Source: JBDTOX01 sp039933015
GTDB lineage: Bacteria > Pseudomonadota > Gammaproteobacteria > Burkholderiales > Methylophilaceae
NCBI GenBank assembly: GCA_039933015.1
Contig: JBDTOX010000077.1
Span: 1 to 14,619, forward strand
Length of the DNA stretch: 14,619 nt
Direction of reading: 5' to 3'
Part shown: positions 7,693-14,619 of the stretch, piece by piece
Numbering within the stretch: position 1 is the stretch's first letter
Layout of the letters: every line of letters starts with the position of its first letter
Made by a program: the position numbers and the translations under genes
The notes under the pieces: generated by a model
What the model saw: the letters and a program-made list of their open reading frames with translations, nothing else
Told to the model about the DNA's origin: nothing
The model's database searches: none

Positions 7693-7950
7693 TCAATGGC
7701 TGGCACAGCCTGTAGCGCAGGCTGCCGGTGCGGCAGTTTCTGCTGGTTTCTGCTCAGGCTTGCTGCCACTGTTTTTAAAGTCAGTGGCATACCAACCGCT
7801 GCCATTGAGCTGAAAACTGGGCGCAGAGACCTGCTTGGCAAAAGTTTCTTTATTGCATTCCGGACAAGCCGTTACATTAGGTTCGCTTACTTTACGCATG
7901 ACTTCTTTTTTAAAGCCACAACTAGTGCATTGATAATCATAAATAGGCAT
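7693..7950 (-). CDS. FmdB-family zinc ribbon protein
   Basis: This 85-aa protein begins MPIYDYQCTSCG, the hallmark of the FmdB/CxxC_CxxC regulatory-protein family. Two zinc knuckles are C8-x2-C11 and C29-x2-C32. The tail is low in complexity and rich in Ala, Pro and Lys, then ends with C78-x3-C82-x2-H85, a possible extra metal site. The frame is open further upstream to 8001, but the ATG at 7950 is preceded by an excellent Shine-Dalgarno (AGGAGGTG at 7956-7963, minus strand) and starts exactly at the family N-terminus. The role is unclear; FmdB was first described as a putative regulator of a formamidase or amidase operon, and in proteobacteria these genes often sit next to aspS. It is the first gene of the leftward operon. 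Confidence 0.85.
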   Translation of the reverse strand: MPIYDYQCTSCGFKKEVMRKVSEPNVTACPECNKETFAKQVSAPSFQLNGSGWYATDFKNSGSKPEQKPAETAAPAACATGCASH

Positions 7951-7955
7951 GGAAA

Positions 7956-7980
7956 CACCTCCTAAAAAAACGAGATTATA
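7956..7980 (-). promoter_or_regulatory. Promoter -10 and strong RBS of the fmdB-DUF502-aspS operon
   Basis: On the minus strand a perfect TATAAT lies at 7975-7980 and a consensus AGGAGGTG ribosome binding site at 7956-7963, 5 nt before the ATG. Initiation about 7 nt after the -10 would leave a leader of roughly 18 nt, just enough to hold the RBS. No good -35 is found at 16-18 bp; the best local sequence (around ATATGT) is poor, so an activator may be needed. This is the only convincing promoter seen ahead of the nine-gene series. Confidence 0.55.
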
Positions 7981-8090
7981 CCCGAACACGCTGGCTAACA
8001 TATGGCGATTAGCGGCGGAATATCAAGCGCTTAAACGCAAAAATCCAGCAGTGCTTGTTTGCAATCTGATGCCAAGATAAAACGATGGTG

Positions 8091-11054
8091 CTATTTCCTG
8101 CTCAGTACAAACACTTTAAATTGGTCGAGCGGTAAAGGCTTGCTGAACAGATAGCCCTGGTAGGCATGGCAATCATGACCGGCAAGGAACTCGTGTTGCG
8201 CTTCGGTTTCCACACCCTCGGCAATCACGGCCAGACCCAAACTTTGCCCCAGCGCCACGATAGTGCGCGCAATAGCGGCATCATTGGGGTTGGTGAGCAC
8301 ATCCTTGACAAAAGACTTATCAATCTTGAGTAGATCCAGAGGTAGCCGCTTCAAGTAAGAAAGCGAAGAGTAGCCAGTACCAAAGTCATCCAGAGAAAAC
8401 CCTACCCCTTTGGCTTTCAGCGCGCCCATTTTGGCGATGGTGTCTTCTACATTATCCAGCAGCAAGCTCTCTGTCAGCTCCAGCTTGAGTTTTAGCGGAT
8501 CGGCACCCGTTTGCTGCAGTACATCCAGTACCTGATATACAAATTCCGGATGACGGAACTGCCGCGCGCTGACATTCACCGCCAGGCTAAGATGAGCCAT
8601 TTCCGGCTGTGCTGCCCAATCTACCAATTGGGCGCAAGCTGTTTCCAGAACCCAATGTCCCAAAGGTATGATCAACCCGGTTTCCTCAGCCAGCGCAATA
8701 AATTCCACTGGGGATACAAGGCCGCGGTGAGGATGCTGCCAGCGCACAAGCGCTTCTGCGCCCGTAGCATTGCCGGCGCTATCAACCTGAACCTGGTAAT
8801 AGAGGGAAAATTCCTTGTCCCGCAAGCCGCGCTGCAATTCCTCTTCAAGCGATACACGCACACTCACTGCAAGCTGCATATCCGGATCGAAGAAGCGCAG
8901 GGTGTTACGGCCTGCTGCCTTGGCTTGATACATGGCAAGATCCGCCCGTTTCAAGAGCTCATCCAGTGTGTCTCGATAATCACTGAACAGCGTGATACCG
9001 ACGCTGGGCGTGCTTTGGTATTCGTGATTGTGCAATTGATAGGGCTGTTTAAAGCTTTCGAGGATACGCTCACCCACAATTTGTGCCTCTTTTACGGCTT
9101 CTTGTAAGTTTTCGTTCAGATCAACCAGCATTACCACAAATTCGTCGCCTCCCAGACGCGCGACAGTATCAATCTCGCGCGCGCACTGCGTCAGGCGTCC
9201 GGCGACCTGTTGTAGCAGCTGGTCGCCTTTATCATGACCAAGGGTATCGTTGAGCGTTTTGAAATTATCCAGATCAATGAATAGCAGCGCTCCTTGGCGC
9301 TTGTTACGGGCATTGGCAGCCATGGTCTGCTTCAGGCGGTTGAGCAGCAAGCGTCGATTGGGCAGACGCGTAAGCTGGTCAAAAAAGGCTAAGCGCTTGA
9401 TTTCCTCTTCTGCCACCTTGCGCTGCGTAATGTCCCGTTCAATTGCCACCCAATGGGTAAACCACCCCGTAGCATCCGCGACGGGAACAAGGTCAAGTTC
9501 CAACCAGAACTCTTCACCATTCTTTTTATAGTTGATCAGTTCCGTGCGCACCGGTTCCCATTTTTGCAAGGCGGTGCGGATACGGTCGAGTTCGATGCGT
9601 TGGGTTTTCGGCCCCTGCAGGATGCGCGGCGTCTTGCCGATTACCTCTTCACGGCTATATCCGGTGCGGCGCTCAAAAGCATCGTTGACAAAGACAATAC
9701 GCGGGCCAGGCTCATCAAATGGCTCGGCCTCGGTAATCAGCACGATATCGTTGAGCCGCGCAACACAGGTTTCGAGCAGCTTGAGCTGATCCTGCGCTGC
9801 ACGCTGGGCGCTGATATCCTGGAAATGAACTGCTAGGCCTGCTGAGGAAGGATATGCACTGACGGCAAACCACTTGTTCAGGGGCGGAAAAAATTCCTCA
9901 AACGAGACCTTACAGTTCTCGGTAACCGCCCGGTGATATTCACGATAAAAGTCCTGGTTCACTGCCTCCTTGAATTCATCCCATAGCACCTTGCCTATGA
10001 GATCTGTCTGCGTTCTCTGCAACAGGCGCTCAGCCTCATGATTGAGGTAAGTAAAGCGCCATTCACGATCCAGTATATAAAAACCGTCAGTAATACTTTC
10101 CAGGGTAGTGGTCAGGCGCGTAGCGAGCCGACGCAGCTCATCCTCGTCCTGCTTGTGCATAGTAATATCCTGCACCGTACCGGCCAGGATCAAGGTGTGG
10201 TCTATCTCATCCTCGACCAATTCGGCCAACTCCTGCACATAGCGCACCTGCCCATCCCGCCGGATAATGCGGTGCTGTATGTTAAGCGGCCCCTGGCCCT
10301 GCAGCACCCGCGCCTGTTCCGCCAGGCGTTGCGCTCTATCATCAGGGTGTACGAATGACATGAACGACTCGAAGTTTTCCTGAAACCCTTCCCGCTCGAT
10401 ACCGAAAATGCGGTAAATCTCATCCGACCATAGCAGGCGATTTTCTTGCACTCGCAATTCCCACGTGCCGATATGGCCAATCCGTTGCACTTCTTCAAGA
10501 TTCTCGGTCTGGTGCCGCAGTTTGCTATGCATCTGATCCTGTGCGGCCATCATATCAGCCAGGATATGCCGCTGACGCCGGAGCTCAAGCTGCGCCATCA
10601 CCTGCTCCGCAAGGGTCTCCAACGCCTCCAACTGCTCGTCCGTCAGCGTTCGGGGCACCAAGTCCATAACTGCCAGCGTGCCGAGTCCAAAACCGCGCGG
10701 TGAAATTAGCGGCATACCGGCATAAAATCGCAGGCCGGGCTTGTCCAGCACAAGTGGATGGTTGGCGAATAGGGGGTCTTTTTGCGTATCGGGCACGATG
10801 CACGGCTGGGCATGACCATTAGCGTGCGTACAGAAAGCAGCAGCGCGCGCAGCCTCCCGCAAATCCAGGCCCACTAAGGACTTAGACCATGGCCGCTGCT
10901 CATCGCCAAATATGATTGTTGCAACCGGGGTAGCGCAAGTGCGCGCTGCCAGACGTGTCAGGCGGTCAAAATCAGCCTCTGGCGGGGTATCGAAAATCTT
11001 GTAGGACTGCAACTCTTGCAGCCTGGCAAGCTCGAATACATTAGGTGTATCCAT
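8091..11054 (-). CDS. Soluble GAF-PAS-PAS-PAS-GGDEF-EAL cyclic-di-GMP enzyme
   Basis: This 987-aa signalling protein has no membrane segment or signal peptide. Domains in order are GAF (about 24-158, typical start SYKIFDTPPEADFDRL), PAS (about 193-298), PAS (about 313-418), PAS (about 428-546), GGDEF (about 550-725) and EAL (about 733-985). The cyclase site is intact (GGDEF at 635-639), with an RxxD product-inhibition site 5 residues upstream (R626, D629). The EAL domain keeps its ligands: E767-A-L, N827 (NVSARQF), E859 (ELTES), D889-D890 (DDFGTGYSS), K910 and E946. Both synthesis and breakdown of c-di-GMP are therefore chemically possible. The third PAS resembles a LOV domain (PRILQGPKT) but lacks the flavin-binding Cys. 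The ATG at 11054 has no clear Shine-Dalgarno. The gene is divergent from a second GGDEF-EAL gene. Confidence 0.93.
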   Translation of the reverse strand: MDTPNVFELARLQELQSYKIFDTPPEADFDRLTRLAARTCATPVATIIFGDEQRPWSKSLVGLDLREAARAAAFCTHANGHAQPCIVPDTQKDPLFANHPLVLDKPGLRFYAGMPLISPRGFGLGTLAVMDLVPRTLTDEQLEALETLAEQVMAQLELRRQRHILADMMAAQDQMHSKLRHQTENLEEVQRIGHIGTWELRVQENRLLWSDEIYRIFGIEREGFQENFESFMSFVHPDDRAQRLAEQARVLQGQGPLNIQHRIIRRDGQVRYVQELAELVEDEIDHTLILAGTVQDITMHKQDEDELRRLATRLTTTLESITDGFYILDREWRFTYLNHEAERLLQRTQTDLIGKVLWDEFKEAVNQDFYREYHRAVTENCKVSFEEFFPPLNKWFAVSAYPSSAGLAVHFQDISAQRAAQDQLKLLETCVARLNDIVLITEAEPFDEPGPRIVFVNDAFERRTGYSREEVIGKTPRILQGPKTQRIELDRIRTALQKWEPVRTELINYKKNGEEFWLELDLVPVADATGWFTHWVAIERDITQRKVAEEEIKRLAFFDQLTRLPNRRLLLNRLKQTMAANARNKRQGALLFIDLDNFKTLNDTLGHDKGDQLLQQVAGRLTQCAREIDTVARLGGDEFVVMLVDLNENLQEAVKEAQIVGERILESFKQPYQLHNHEYQSTPSVGITLFSDYRDTLDELLKRADLAMYQAKAAGRNTLRFFDPDMQLAVSVRVSLEEELQRGLRDKEFSLYYQVQVDSAGNATGAEALVRWQHPHRGLVSPVEFIALAEETGLIIPLGHWVLETACAQLVDWAAQPEMAHLSLAVNVSARQFRHPEFVYQVLDVLQQTGADPLKLKLELTESLLLDNVEDTIAKMGALKAKGVGFSLDDFGTGYSSLSYLKRLPLDLLKIDKSFVKDVLTNPNDAAIARTIVALGQSLGLAVIAEGVETEAQHEFLAGHDCHAYQGYLFSKPLPLDQFKVFVLSRK

Positions 11055-11443
11055 AAATTATAAAACGACTCACAAATTAAACATTAATCAATTAGCTTAT
11101 GCACGCAAACCCATCATACAGCCTTGCCCACCGGGCATCTAGCAATGTAAGCACCTCAGCAAGCCGGATGCGTGCTTGAGCAAAAATATTCCCCCGTCAA
11201 AAAGCCTGTGTTTGTTTGCTGGCACAGCTATAAGTCCTGCGCTTAATTTCGCGCATCGGTAATGATGCGATTCTATGAATGCCATGGAAAGTTGGTTACT
11301 ATTAAGTCGCATAACAATTTACCCTTAACAATATGACCGCCTCTTTAAAAGACGATGGTCGCCTCCTGGAAACGAATATCCCCGTAACAACCGTGCTATT
11401 TCGAACAGGACTCAAGCAATGAATATTGCTGTCAGGAAATTAA
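11055..11443. other. Divergent intergenic region between two GGDEF-EAL genes
   Basis: This 389-bp spacer must hold the promoters of both flanking c-di-GMP genes, but no -35/-10 pair stands out on either strand. It contains a hairpin with a 6-bp stem CGCATC/GATGCG and a 6-nt loop (11252-11269), a short GCCC/GGGC hairpin near 11128-11138, and TCTT/AAGA inside a GACC/GGTC pair near 11336-11361. On the plus strand a 29-codon frame (11333-11422) has no Shine-Dalgarno. It ends in an ATGA overlap with a 10-codon frame (11419-11451). I compared it by eye with the c-di-GMP-I riboswitch core and saw no match. Confidence 0.6.
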
Positions 11444-11446
11444 TTG
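11407..11446 (+). promoter_or_regulatory. Translation start region: 10-codon upstream frame overlapping a TTG start
   Basis: An AGGA (11407-11410) stands 8 nt before ATG 11419, which opens a 10-codon frame ending at TAA 11449-11451. A second AGGA (11434-11437), inside that frame, stands 6 nt before TTG 11444, the start of the membrane GGDEF-EAL protein. The main frame has a stop at 11441-11443, immediately before the TTG, so it cannot extend upstream. The arrangement would allow translational coupling. A one-base sequencing error that joined the ATG frame to the main frame would give a similar picture. Confidence 0.4.
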
Positions 11447-13348
11447 TTTAATGTCAATTTAATAACGCTACGCATTGTTTTCATCTATCTGCTATTTGGA
11501 ACATTGTGGATTTTTTTTAGCGACAGGCTCCTGACAAGACTCGTGAGCAATCATGAAGAATATATTCAGCTTGAAATGTACAAGGGCTGGGGTTTCGTAT
11601 TCTTAACCGCATTCCTGCTTTACTATCTCGTCAGAAAGACCATCAATCAACAACTATCCATTGAAAACTCACTCATTGAGAGCGAAGAGCGCTGGAAATA
11701 TGCTCTCGAAGGCGCAGGCGATGGGGTTTGGGATTGGAATCTGCAGACCAATGAAGTTTTCCGCTCCCTGCGCTGGAACGAATTATATGGGTTTGCAGAT
11801 CGCGAGGTAGGCACCAGCCTCGAAGAGGGAAGAAAGCTGATTCACGCGGAAGATTTGCCGCGCGCCATGGAAGAAATACAAACTTACCTCAGTGGCAAGA
11901 CCACCACCTACGTTTCCGAATACCGCATGCTATGTAAAGACGGCAGCTGGAAATGGATACTCAGCCGCGGCATGCTGGTCAGCCGCACCGCAGATGGCAG
12001 GCCATTACGCATGATAGGGACGCATACCGATATCAGCGAGCGTAAACAATCCGAGGCCGAGGCGTTCCGCCTGGCGCACTACGATCACATTACCAAGCTA
12101 CCCAATCGGGTGCTGTTCATCGACCGGCTTGAGCAAGCCATCAAACAATCCCATCGCACCGGCCTGCCGATGACATTGATGTTTCTCGACCTCGACCGCT
12201 TCAAGGAAGTTAACGATACACTGGGACACGATATAGGCGATTTTCTGCTCAAAGAGGTGGCAAAACGCTTGTTAAGCTGTGTGCGTGAGACGGACACTGT
12301 GGCCCGCCTGGGCGGCGATGAGTTCACTATCACCCTGACTGAGTTGAACGACCTCGGCGGCGCTGAATTGGTGGCACAGGAGATTCTGCGAAAACTGGCC
12401 CACCCATTCCAGTTAGGTGACGACATCGTTTATATATCCGCAAGCATAGGCATCACGTTCTATCCGGAAGATGCCAGCAATGTCGACATATTATTCAAGA
12501 ACGCCGATCAGGCCATGTATGCCGCCAAAGATCAGGGCCGCAACTGCTTCCACTATTTCACGCCTGCCATGCAGGAAGCCGCACAGACCCGGATGCGGAT
12601 GGCCAATGACTTGCGCATTGCACTCGTGGCTGATCAGTTCTGCTTGTATTACCAACCCATCGTGGAATTGGCAACAGGCAGCATTCATAAATCTGAAGCA
12701 TTAATTCGCTGGCAGCACCCGGTTCATGGCCTGATAAGCCCTGCTGATTTTATTCCCATTGCTGAAGATACAGGCATGATTATTGATATCGGTGATTGGG
12801 TATTCCGCGAGGCGGTAGGCCAAGTAGCACAATGGCGTGTAACGCATCATGCGGCGTTTCAGATCAGCGTCAACACATCTCCCGTGCAGTACAGCAACAG
12901 GGGAAATATCCATGGCAAGTGGGTGGATCATCTGCAGACGCTTGGGCTGCCCGGCCAAAGCATCGCGCTGGAAATCACGGAAGGGCTGCTGCTGGAAGCT
13001 GGCACCGCAGTCATTAACCAGCTACTTGAATTCCGTGATGCCGGCATGCAAGTAGCCATCGACGATTTTGGCACCGGTTATTCGTCGCTGGCTTACCTGC
13101 GGAAGTTCGATATTGACTATGTCAAAATTGACCAATCATTCATTGCTAATCTTAAGCACGGATCCAGCGACATGGTGCTATGCGAAGCGATCATCATCAT
13201 GGCGCACAAACTTGGTCTAAAGGTAATCGCAGAGGGGGTGGAGACGGAAGAACAACGTTCCCTGCTCGCCACCGCCGGCTGCGATTATGGGCAAGGGTAC
13301 CTGTTCTCGCGACCTGTGCCCGCGGCTGAATTTGAACAACTGCTTTAA
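11444..13348 (+). CDS. Membrane-anchored PAS-GGDEF-EAL cyclic-di-GMP enzyme
   Basis: This 634-aa protein begins with two membrane helices (about 7-28, including FGTLWIFFSDRLL, and 48-64) around a short loop that is probably periplasmic. A PAS domain follows (about 85-202), then GGDEF (about 208-375) and EAL (about 385-634). The cyclase motif GGDEF is at 290-294, with RxxD (R281, D284) upstream. The EAL domain keeps E418-A-L, N477, E510 (EITEG), D540-D541 (DDFGTGYSS), K561 and E597 (AEGVETEEQ). It may act as cyclase, phosphodiesterase or both; its sensory input is unknown. The start is TTG with AGGA 6 nt upstream; the next in-frame Met (residue 45) would remove the first helix. It is divergent from the soluble GGDEF-EAL gene and ends 270 bp before the MarR gene. 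Confidence 0.92.
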   Translation: MFNVNLITLRIVFIYLLFGTLWIFFSDRLLTRLVSNHEEYIQLEMYKGWGFVFLTAFLLYYLVRKTINQQLSIENSLIESEERWKYALEGAGDGVWDWNLQTNEVFRSLRWNELYGFADREVGTSLEEGRKLIHAEDLPRAMEEIQTYLSGKTTTYVSEYRMLCKDGSWKWILSRGMLVSRTADGRPLRMIGTHTDISERKQSEAEAFRLAHYDHITKLPNRVLFIDRLEQAIKQSHRTGLPMTLMFLDLDRFKEVNDTLGHDIGDFLLKEVAKRLLSCVRETDTVARLGGDEFTITLTELNDLGGAELVAQEILRKLAHPFQLGDDIVYISASIGITFYPEDASNVDILFKNADQAMYAAKDQGRNCFHYFTPAMQEAAQTRMRMANDLRIALVADQFCLYYQPIVELATGSIHKSEALIRWQHPVHGLISPADFIPIAEDTGMIIDIGDWVFREAVGQVAQWRVTHHAAFQISVNTSPVQYSNRGNIHGKWVDHLQTLGLPGQSIALEITEGLLLEAGTAVINQLLEFRDAGMQVAIDDFGTGYSSLAYLRKFDIDYVKIDQSFIANLKHGSSDMVLCEAIIIMAHKLGLKVIAEGVETEEQRSLLATAGCDYGQGYLFSRPVPAAEFEQLL

Positions 13349-13530
13349 GGCGCAGGCTACTACAGACTTTTCAACCGGCATCGTTTTAACCATGAATGCT
13401 GGGCGCAGCCTGTGCATCGCAGTTGATGACCACCAACAATAATTAAGCAAGTCCAAATTGTTTTTACAACATCCACATTACATCCAATTAAGCCATTGAA
13501 CTTAAATAGTTAATCCTAGCATCTGTCAAT

Positions 13531-13581
13531 CCCACCAATTACATTCCCACAAATTATATTTGTAGGAATGTAATTGGTGGG
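13531..13581. repeat. 51-bp palindrome, candidate MarR operator
   Basis: A 17-bp arm CCCACCAATTACATTCC (13531-13547) is repeated perfectly inverted at 13565-13581. Inside these, after one mismatched base each side, lies a second inverted pair ACAAAT/ATTTGT (13549-13554 and 13558-13563) around a 3-bp centre TAT. In all, 46 of 51 positions are in matching arms. It lies 37 bp before the MarR start codon and overlaps the -35 and spacer of the proposed promoter. No T-run follows, so it is unlikely to be a terminator. The rest of 13349-13530 shows only a loose 9-bp inverted repeat (13350-13358 with 13407-13415, one G-U pair) and an AT-rich stretch. Confidence 0.8.
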
Positions 13582-13588
13582 CTATACT
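13560..13588 (+). promoter_or_regulatory. Promoter of the MarR gene, overlapped by the palindrome
   Basis: A -35 element TTGTAG (13560-13565; 4 of 6 consensus), a 17-bp spacer and a -10 TATACT (13583-13588; 5 of 6) point into the MarR gene. The start of transcription would be near 13595, leaving a leader of about 24 nt with no recognisable Shine-Dalgarno. The spacer is nearly all right palindrome arm, so a bound regulator would block RNA polymerase. Confidence 0.65.
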
Positions 13589-13618
13589 TAAACGCTATGC
13601 ATAATATCTATTAATCCT

Positions 13619-14104
13619 ATGCCCAATAACGATGATCAGCATGCGGAGCTGGTAGCTGCTTCACTAAAAAACTTCAGGGTTATTTTCAGCTCTGTCAAAA
13701 AGCACTTTACTCAAATCGAATCCCTTTACGGTGTGAGCAGCTCACAACTCTGGGTGATATGGGAAATACATAAAGCGCCGGGGATTAAAGTCTCTGAATT
13801 AGCCAACAAACTTGCCATACATCAATCAACCACAAGCAATCTCATTGAAAAGCTGGTAAAAAAATCATGGGTTGTCAAAGAACGCGCAGAGGCTGATCAA
13901 AGAGTCGTCAGGCTTTTCCTGACAGCAGGCGGCCTGGACATAATCAAGCAGGCGCCCGCTTCACCTAGAGGCGTACTGATCGATGCTTTAGACAAATTAT
14001 CAAGTTCTGAGCTTTCAACTCTCCACCAAAGTTTGGAACTACTGATATCCAAAATTAAATCTAAAGATGAAACCGATGCGCTCAAGTCGCTTATGGATCT
14101 GTAG
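13619..14104 (+). CDS. MarR-family transcriptional regulator
   Basis: This 161-aa protein has the MarR winged-helix fold. N-terminal helices (about 5-38) contribute to the dimer, and the DNA-binding part spans about 41-112. SSQLWVIWEI leads into KVSELANKLAIHQSTTSNLI, with the recognition helix about 67-82. The wing holds the conserved D93-x-R95 (EADQRVVRLFLT), and a C-terminal helix (about 128-148) completes the dimer interface. Such proteins bind palindromes as dimers and usually repress their own operon until a small ligand or oxidant releases them. The effector cannot be read from sequence. The ATG at 13619 is the only plausible start but lacks a clear Shine-Dalgarno. A palindrome overlaps the promoter upstream, and the following PfkB kinase gene starts about 60 nt after the stop, which suggests control of sugar phosphorylation. 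Confidence 0.88.
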   Translation: MPNNDDQHAELVAASLKNFRVIFSSVKKHFTQIESLYGVSSSQLWVIWEIHKAPGIKVSELANKLAIHQSTTSNLIEKLVKKSWVVKERAEADQRVVRLFLTAGGLDIIKQAPASPRGVLIDALDKLSSSELSTLHQSLELLISKIKSKDETDALKSLMDL

Positions 14105-14165
14105 TGCTCTCCGTACGCGCCTTTCTTAATCCGGGCGCCTGTTAAATCTCCAGGAAGGAGAATGT

Positions 14166-14619
14166 TTGCTAGAAGAAATGAAAATACAAGGTCAGACAAA
14201 CCACGTTGTAGCATTATTTGGTGAGGTTCTGGCCGACATATTTCCCGATCAAAGCGTATTAGGTGGAGCTCCATTTAATGTCGCCAGACACCTTCATGCC
14301 TTCAACATGCATCCGATTTTAATCACCCGGGTCGGCAATGACGCGCTTCGCGATGATCTCTTGAGAGAAATGCATAGCCGTGGATTGGATACCACAGGCG
14401 TCCAATTCGATCCGGTATACCCTACCGGCCAGGTCCAGGTGTTCGCAGAAAACGGTAATAACCGATATGAAATACTGCCCGACCAAGCCTATGATCATAT
14501 CCATGCTGGTATTACCCATATGGTCACGATGTCGCTAAAACCTGATTTGGTTTACTTCGGGACGCTGGCGCAAAGAAACATGGAATCCCGTCTTGCTCTA
14601 GATAAATTCCTGATAGATG
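14166..14619 (+). CDS. PfkB-family carbohydrate kinase, N-terminal part (fructokinase-like)
   Basis: About 151 codons of a ribokinase/PfkB-family sugar kinase are present before the window ends; the C-terminal half with the ATP site and catalytic Asp (GAGD motif) lies outside. Visible family features are FGEVLAD near the N-terminus, the sugar-binding GGAPFNVARHL, RVGNDALRDDLL, the YPTGQV lid region and LVYFGTLAQR. These suit a fructokinase or related hexokinase; the exact sugar is not certain. I place the start at TTG 14166 because AGGAAGGAG (14152-14160) ends 5 nt before it. ATG 14178 is in frame but 17 nt from that site, and ATG 14162 is out of frame. The 61-nt gap after the MarR gene has only a weak 5-bp GCGCC/GGCGC hairpin (14117-14138), so co-transcription is likely. 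A role in a sucrose-type cluster is possible but unproven here. Confidence 0.85.
   Translation, partial: MLEEMKIQGQTNHVVALFGEVLADIFPDQSVLGGAPFNVARHLHAFNMHPILITRVGNDALRDDLLREMHSRGLDTTGVQFDPVYPTGQVQVFAENGNNRYEILPDQAYDHIHAGITHMVTMSLKPDLVYFGTLAQRNMESRLALDKFLID

Noticed and set aside
7951..8001. N-terminal extension of the FmdB-like frame
   Set aside because: It runs through the -10 element and the Shine-Dalgarno; family members begin at MPIYDY.
11057..11062. Perfect TATAAT on the minus strand just before the 987-aa gene
   Set aside because: It ends 2 nt before the ATG, so transcription would begin inside the coding sequence, and no -35 lies at 16-18 bp.
11101..11440. Possible c-di-GMP riboswitch upstream of either GGDEF-EAL gene
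   Set aside because: Neither strand shows the paired GEMM-I core (CAGGGCAAACC and GGGACGCAAAGC); only isolated small hairpins are seen.
13350..13415. Inverted repeat GCGCAGGCT/AGCCTGTGC as a terminator for the membrane GGDEF-EAL gene
   Set aside because: The loop is about 48 nt long and no T-run follows, so intrinsic termination is doubtful.
13475..13490. Second copy of the MarR operator half (ATTACATCC and CCAATTA motifs)
   Set aside because: Only a 7-base match in AT-rich DNA, without inverted symmetry; probably chance.

Overview
The window looks like chromosomal DNA from a betaproteobacterium, most likely a Nitrosomonadales- or Methylophilales-type organism. The order fmdB-like, DUF502, aspS, nudB, EEP hydrolase and clsB on one strand, the NadA, NudB and AspRS sequence types, and an AspRS of the probable nondiscriminating kind all point that way. 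The genus cannot be fixed from the sequence alone.

Positions 1-8000 are read on the minus strand. A tRNA-Thr(CGU) gene with its own promoter lies at the left edge. To its right is a tight nine-gene series, given in transcription order: a FmdB-type zinc ribbon protein, a DUF502 membrane protein, aspS, an Mrr-type restriction endonuclease, apt, nudB, nadA, a YbhP-like EEP hydrolase and clsB. Gaps range from a 4-nt overlap to about 70 nt. A perfect TATAAT and a very strong Shine-Dalgarno lie in front of the first gene, so much or all of the series may be one operon. It joins aminoacyl-tRNA synthesis, purine salvage (Apt), a folate-pathway Nudix enzyme (NudB), NAD synthesis (NadA) and phospholipid synthesis (ClsB). 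The mrr gene stands out: it is much more AT-rich than its neighbours and sits cleanly between housekeeping genes, as expected of an acquired defence gene.

Positions 8091-13348 hold two divergent cyclic-di-GMP genes, each with GGDEF and EAL domains whose catalytic motifs are intact. The leftward one is soluble (GAF, three PAS, GGDEF, EAL; 987 aa). The rightward one is membrane-anchored (two TM helices, PAS, GGDEF, EAL; 634 aa). They share a 389-bp spacer. The rightward gene appears to start at TTG and is overlapped by a 10-codon upstream reading frame.

Positions 13349-14619 carry a MarR-family regulator and the start of a PfkB-family sugar kinase, cut off by the window end and probably co-transcribed. 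A 51-bp near-perfect palindrome overlaps the -35 element and spacer of the likely MarR promoter and is a strong candidate autoregulatory operator.

I found no CRISPR array, insertion sequence, prophage gene or clearly new multi-gene system. The points most worth a second look are the foreign mrr inside the aspS operon, the MarR palindrome-promoter, the stacked small frames before the membrane GGDEF-EAL gene, and an A-C mismatch in the tRNA-Thr T stem.
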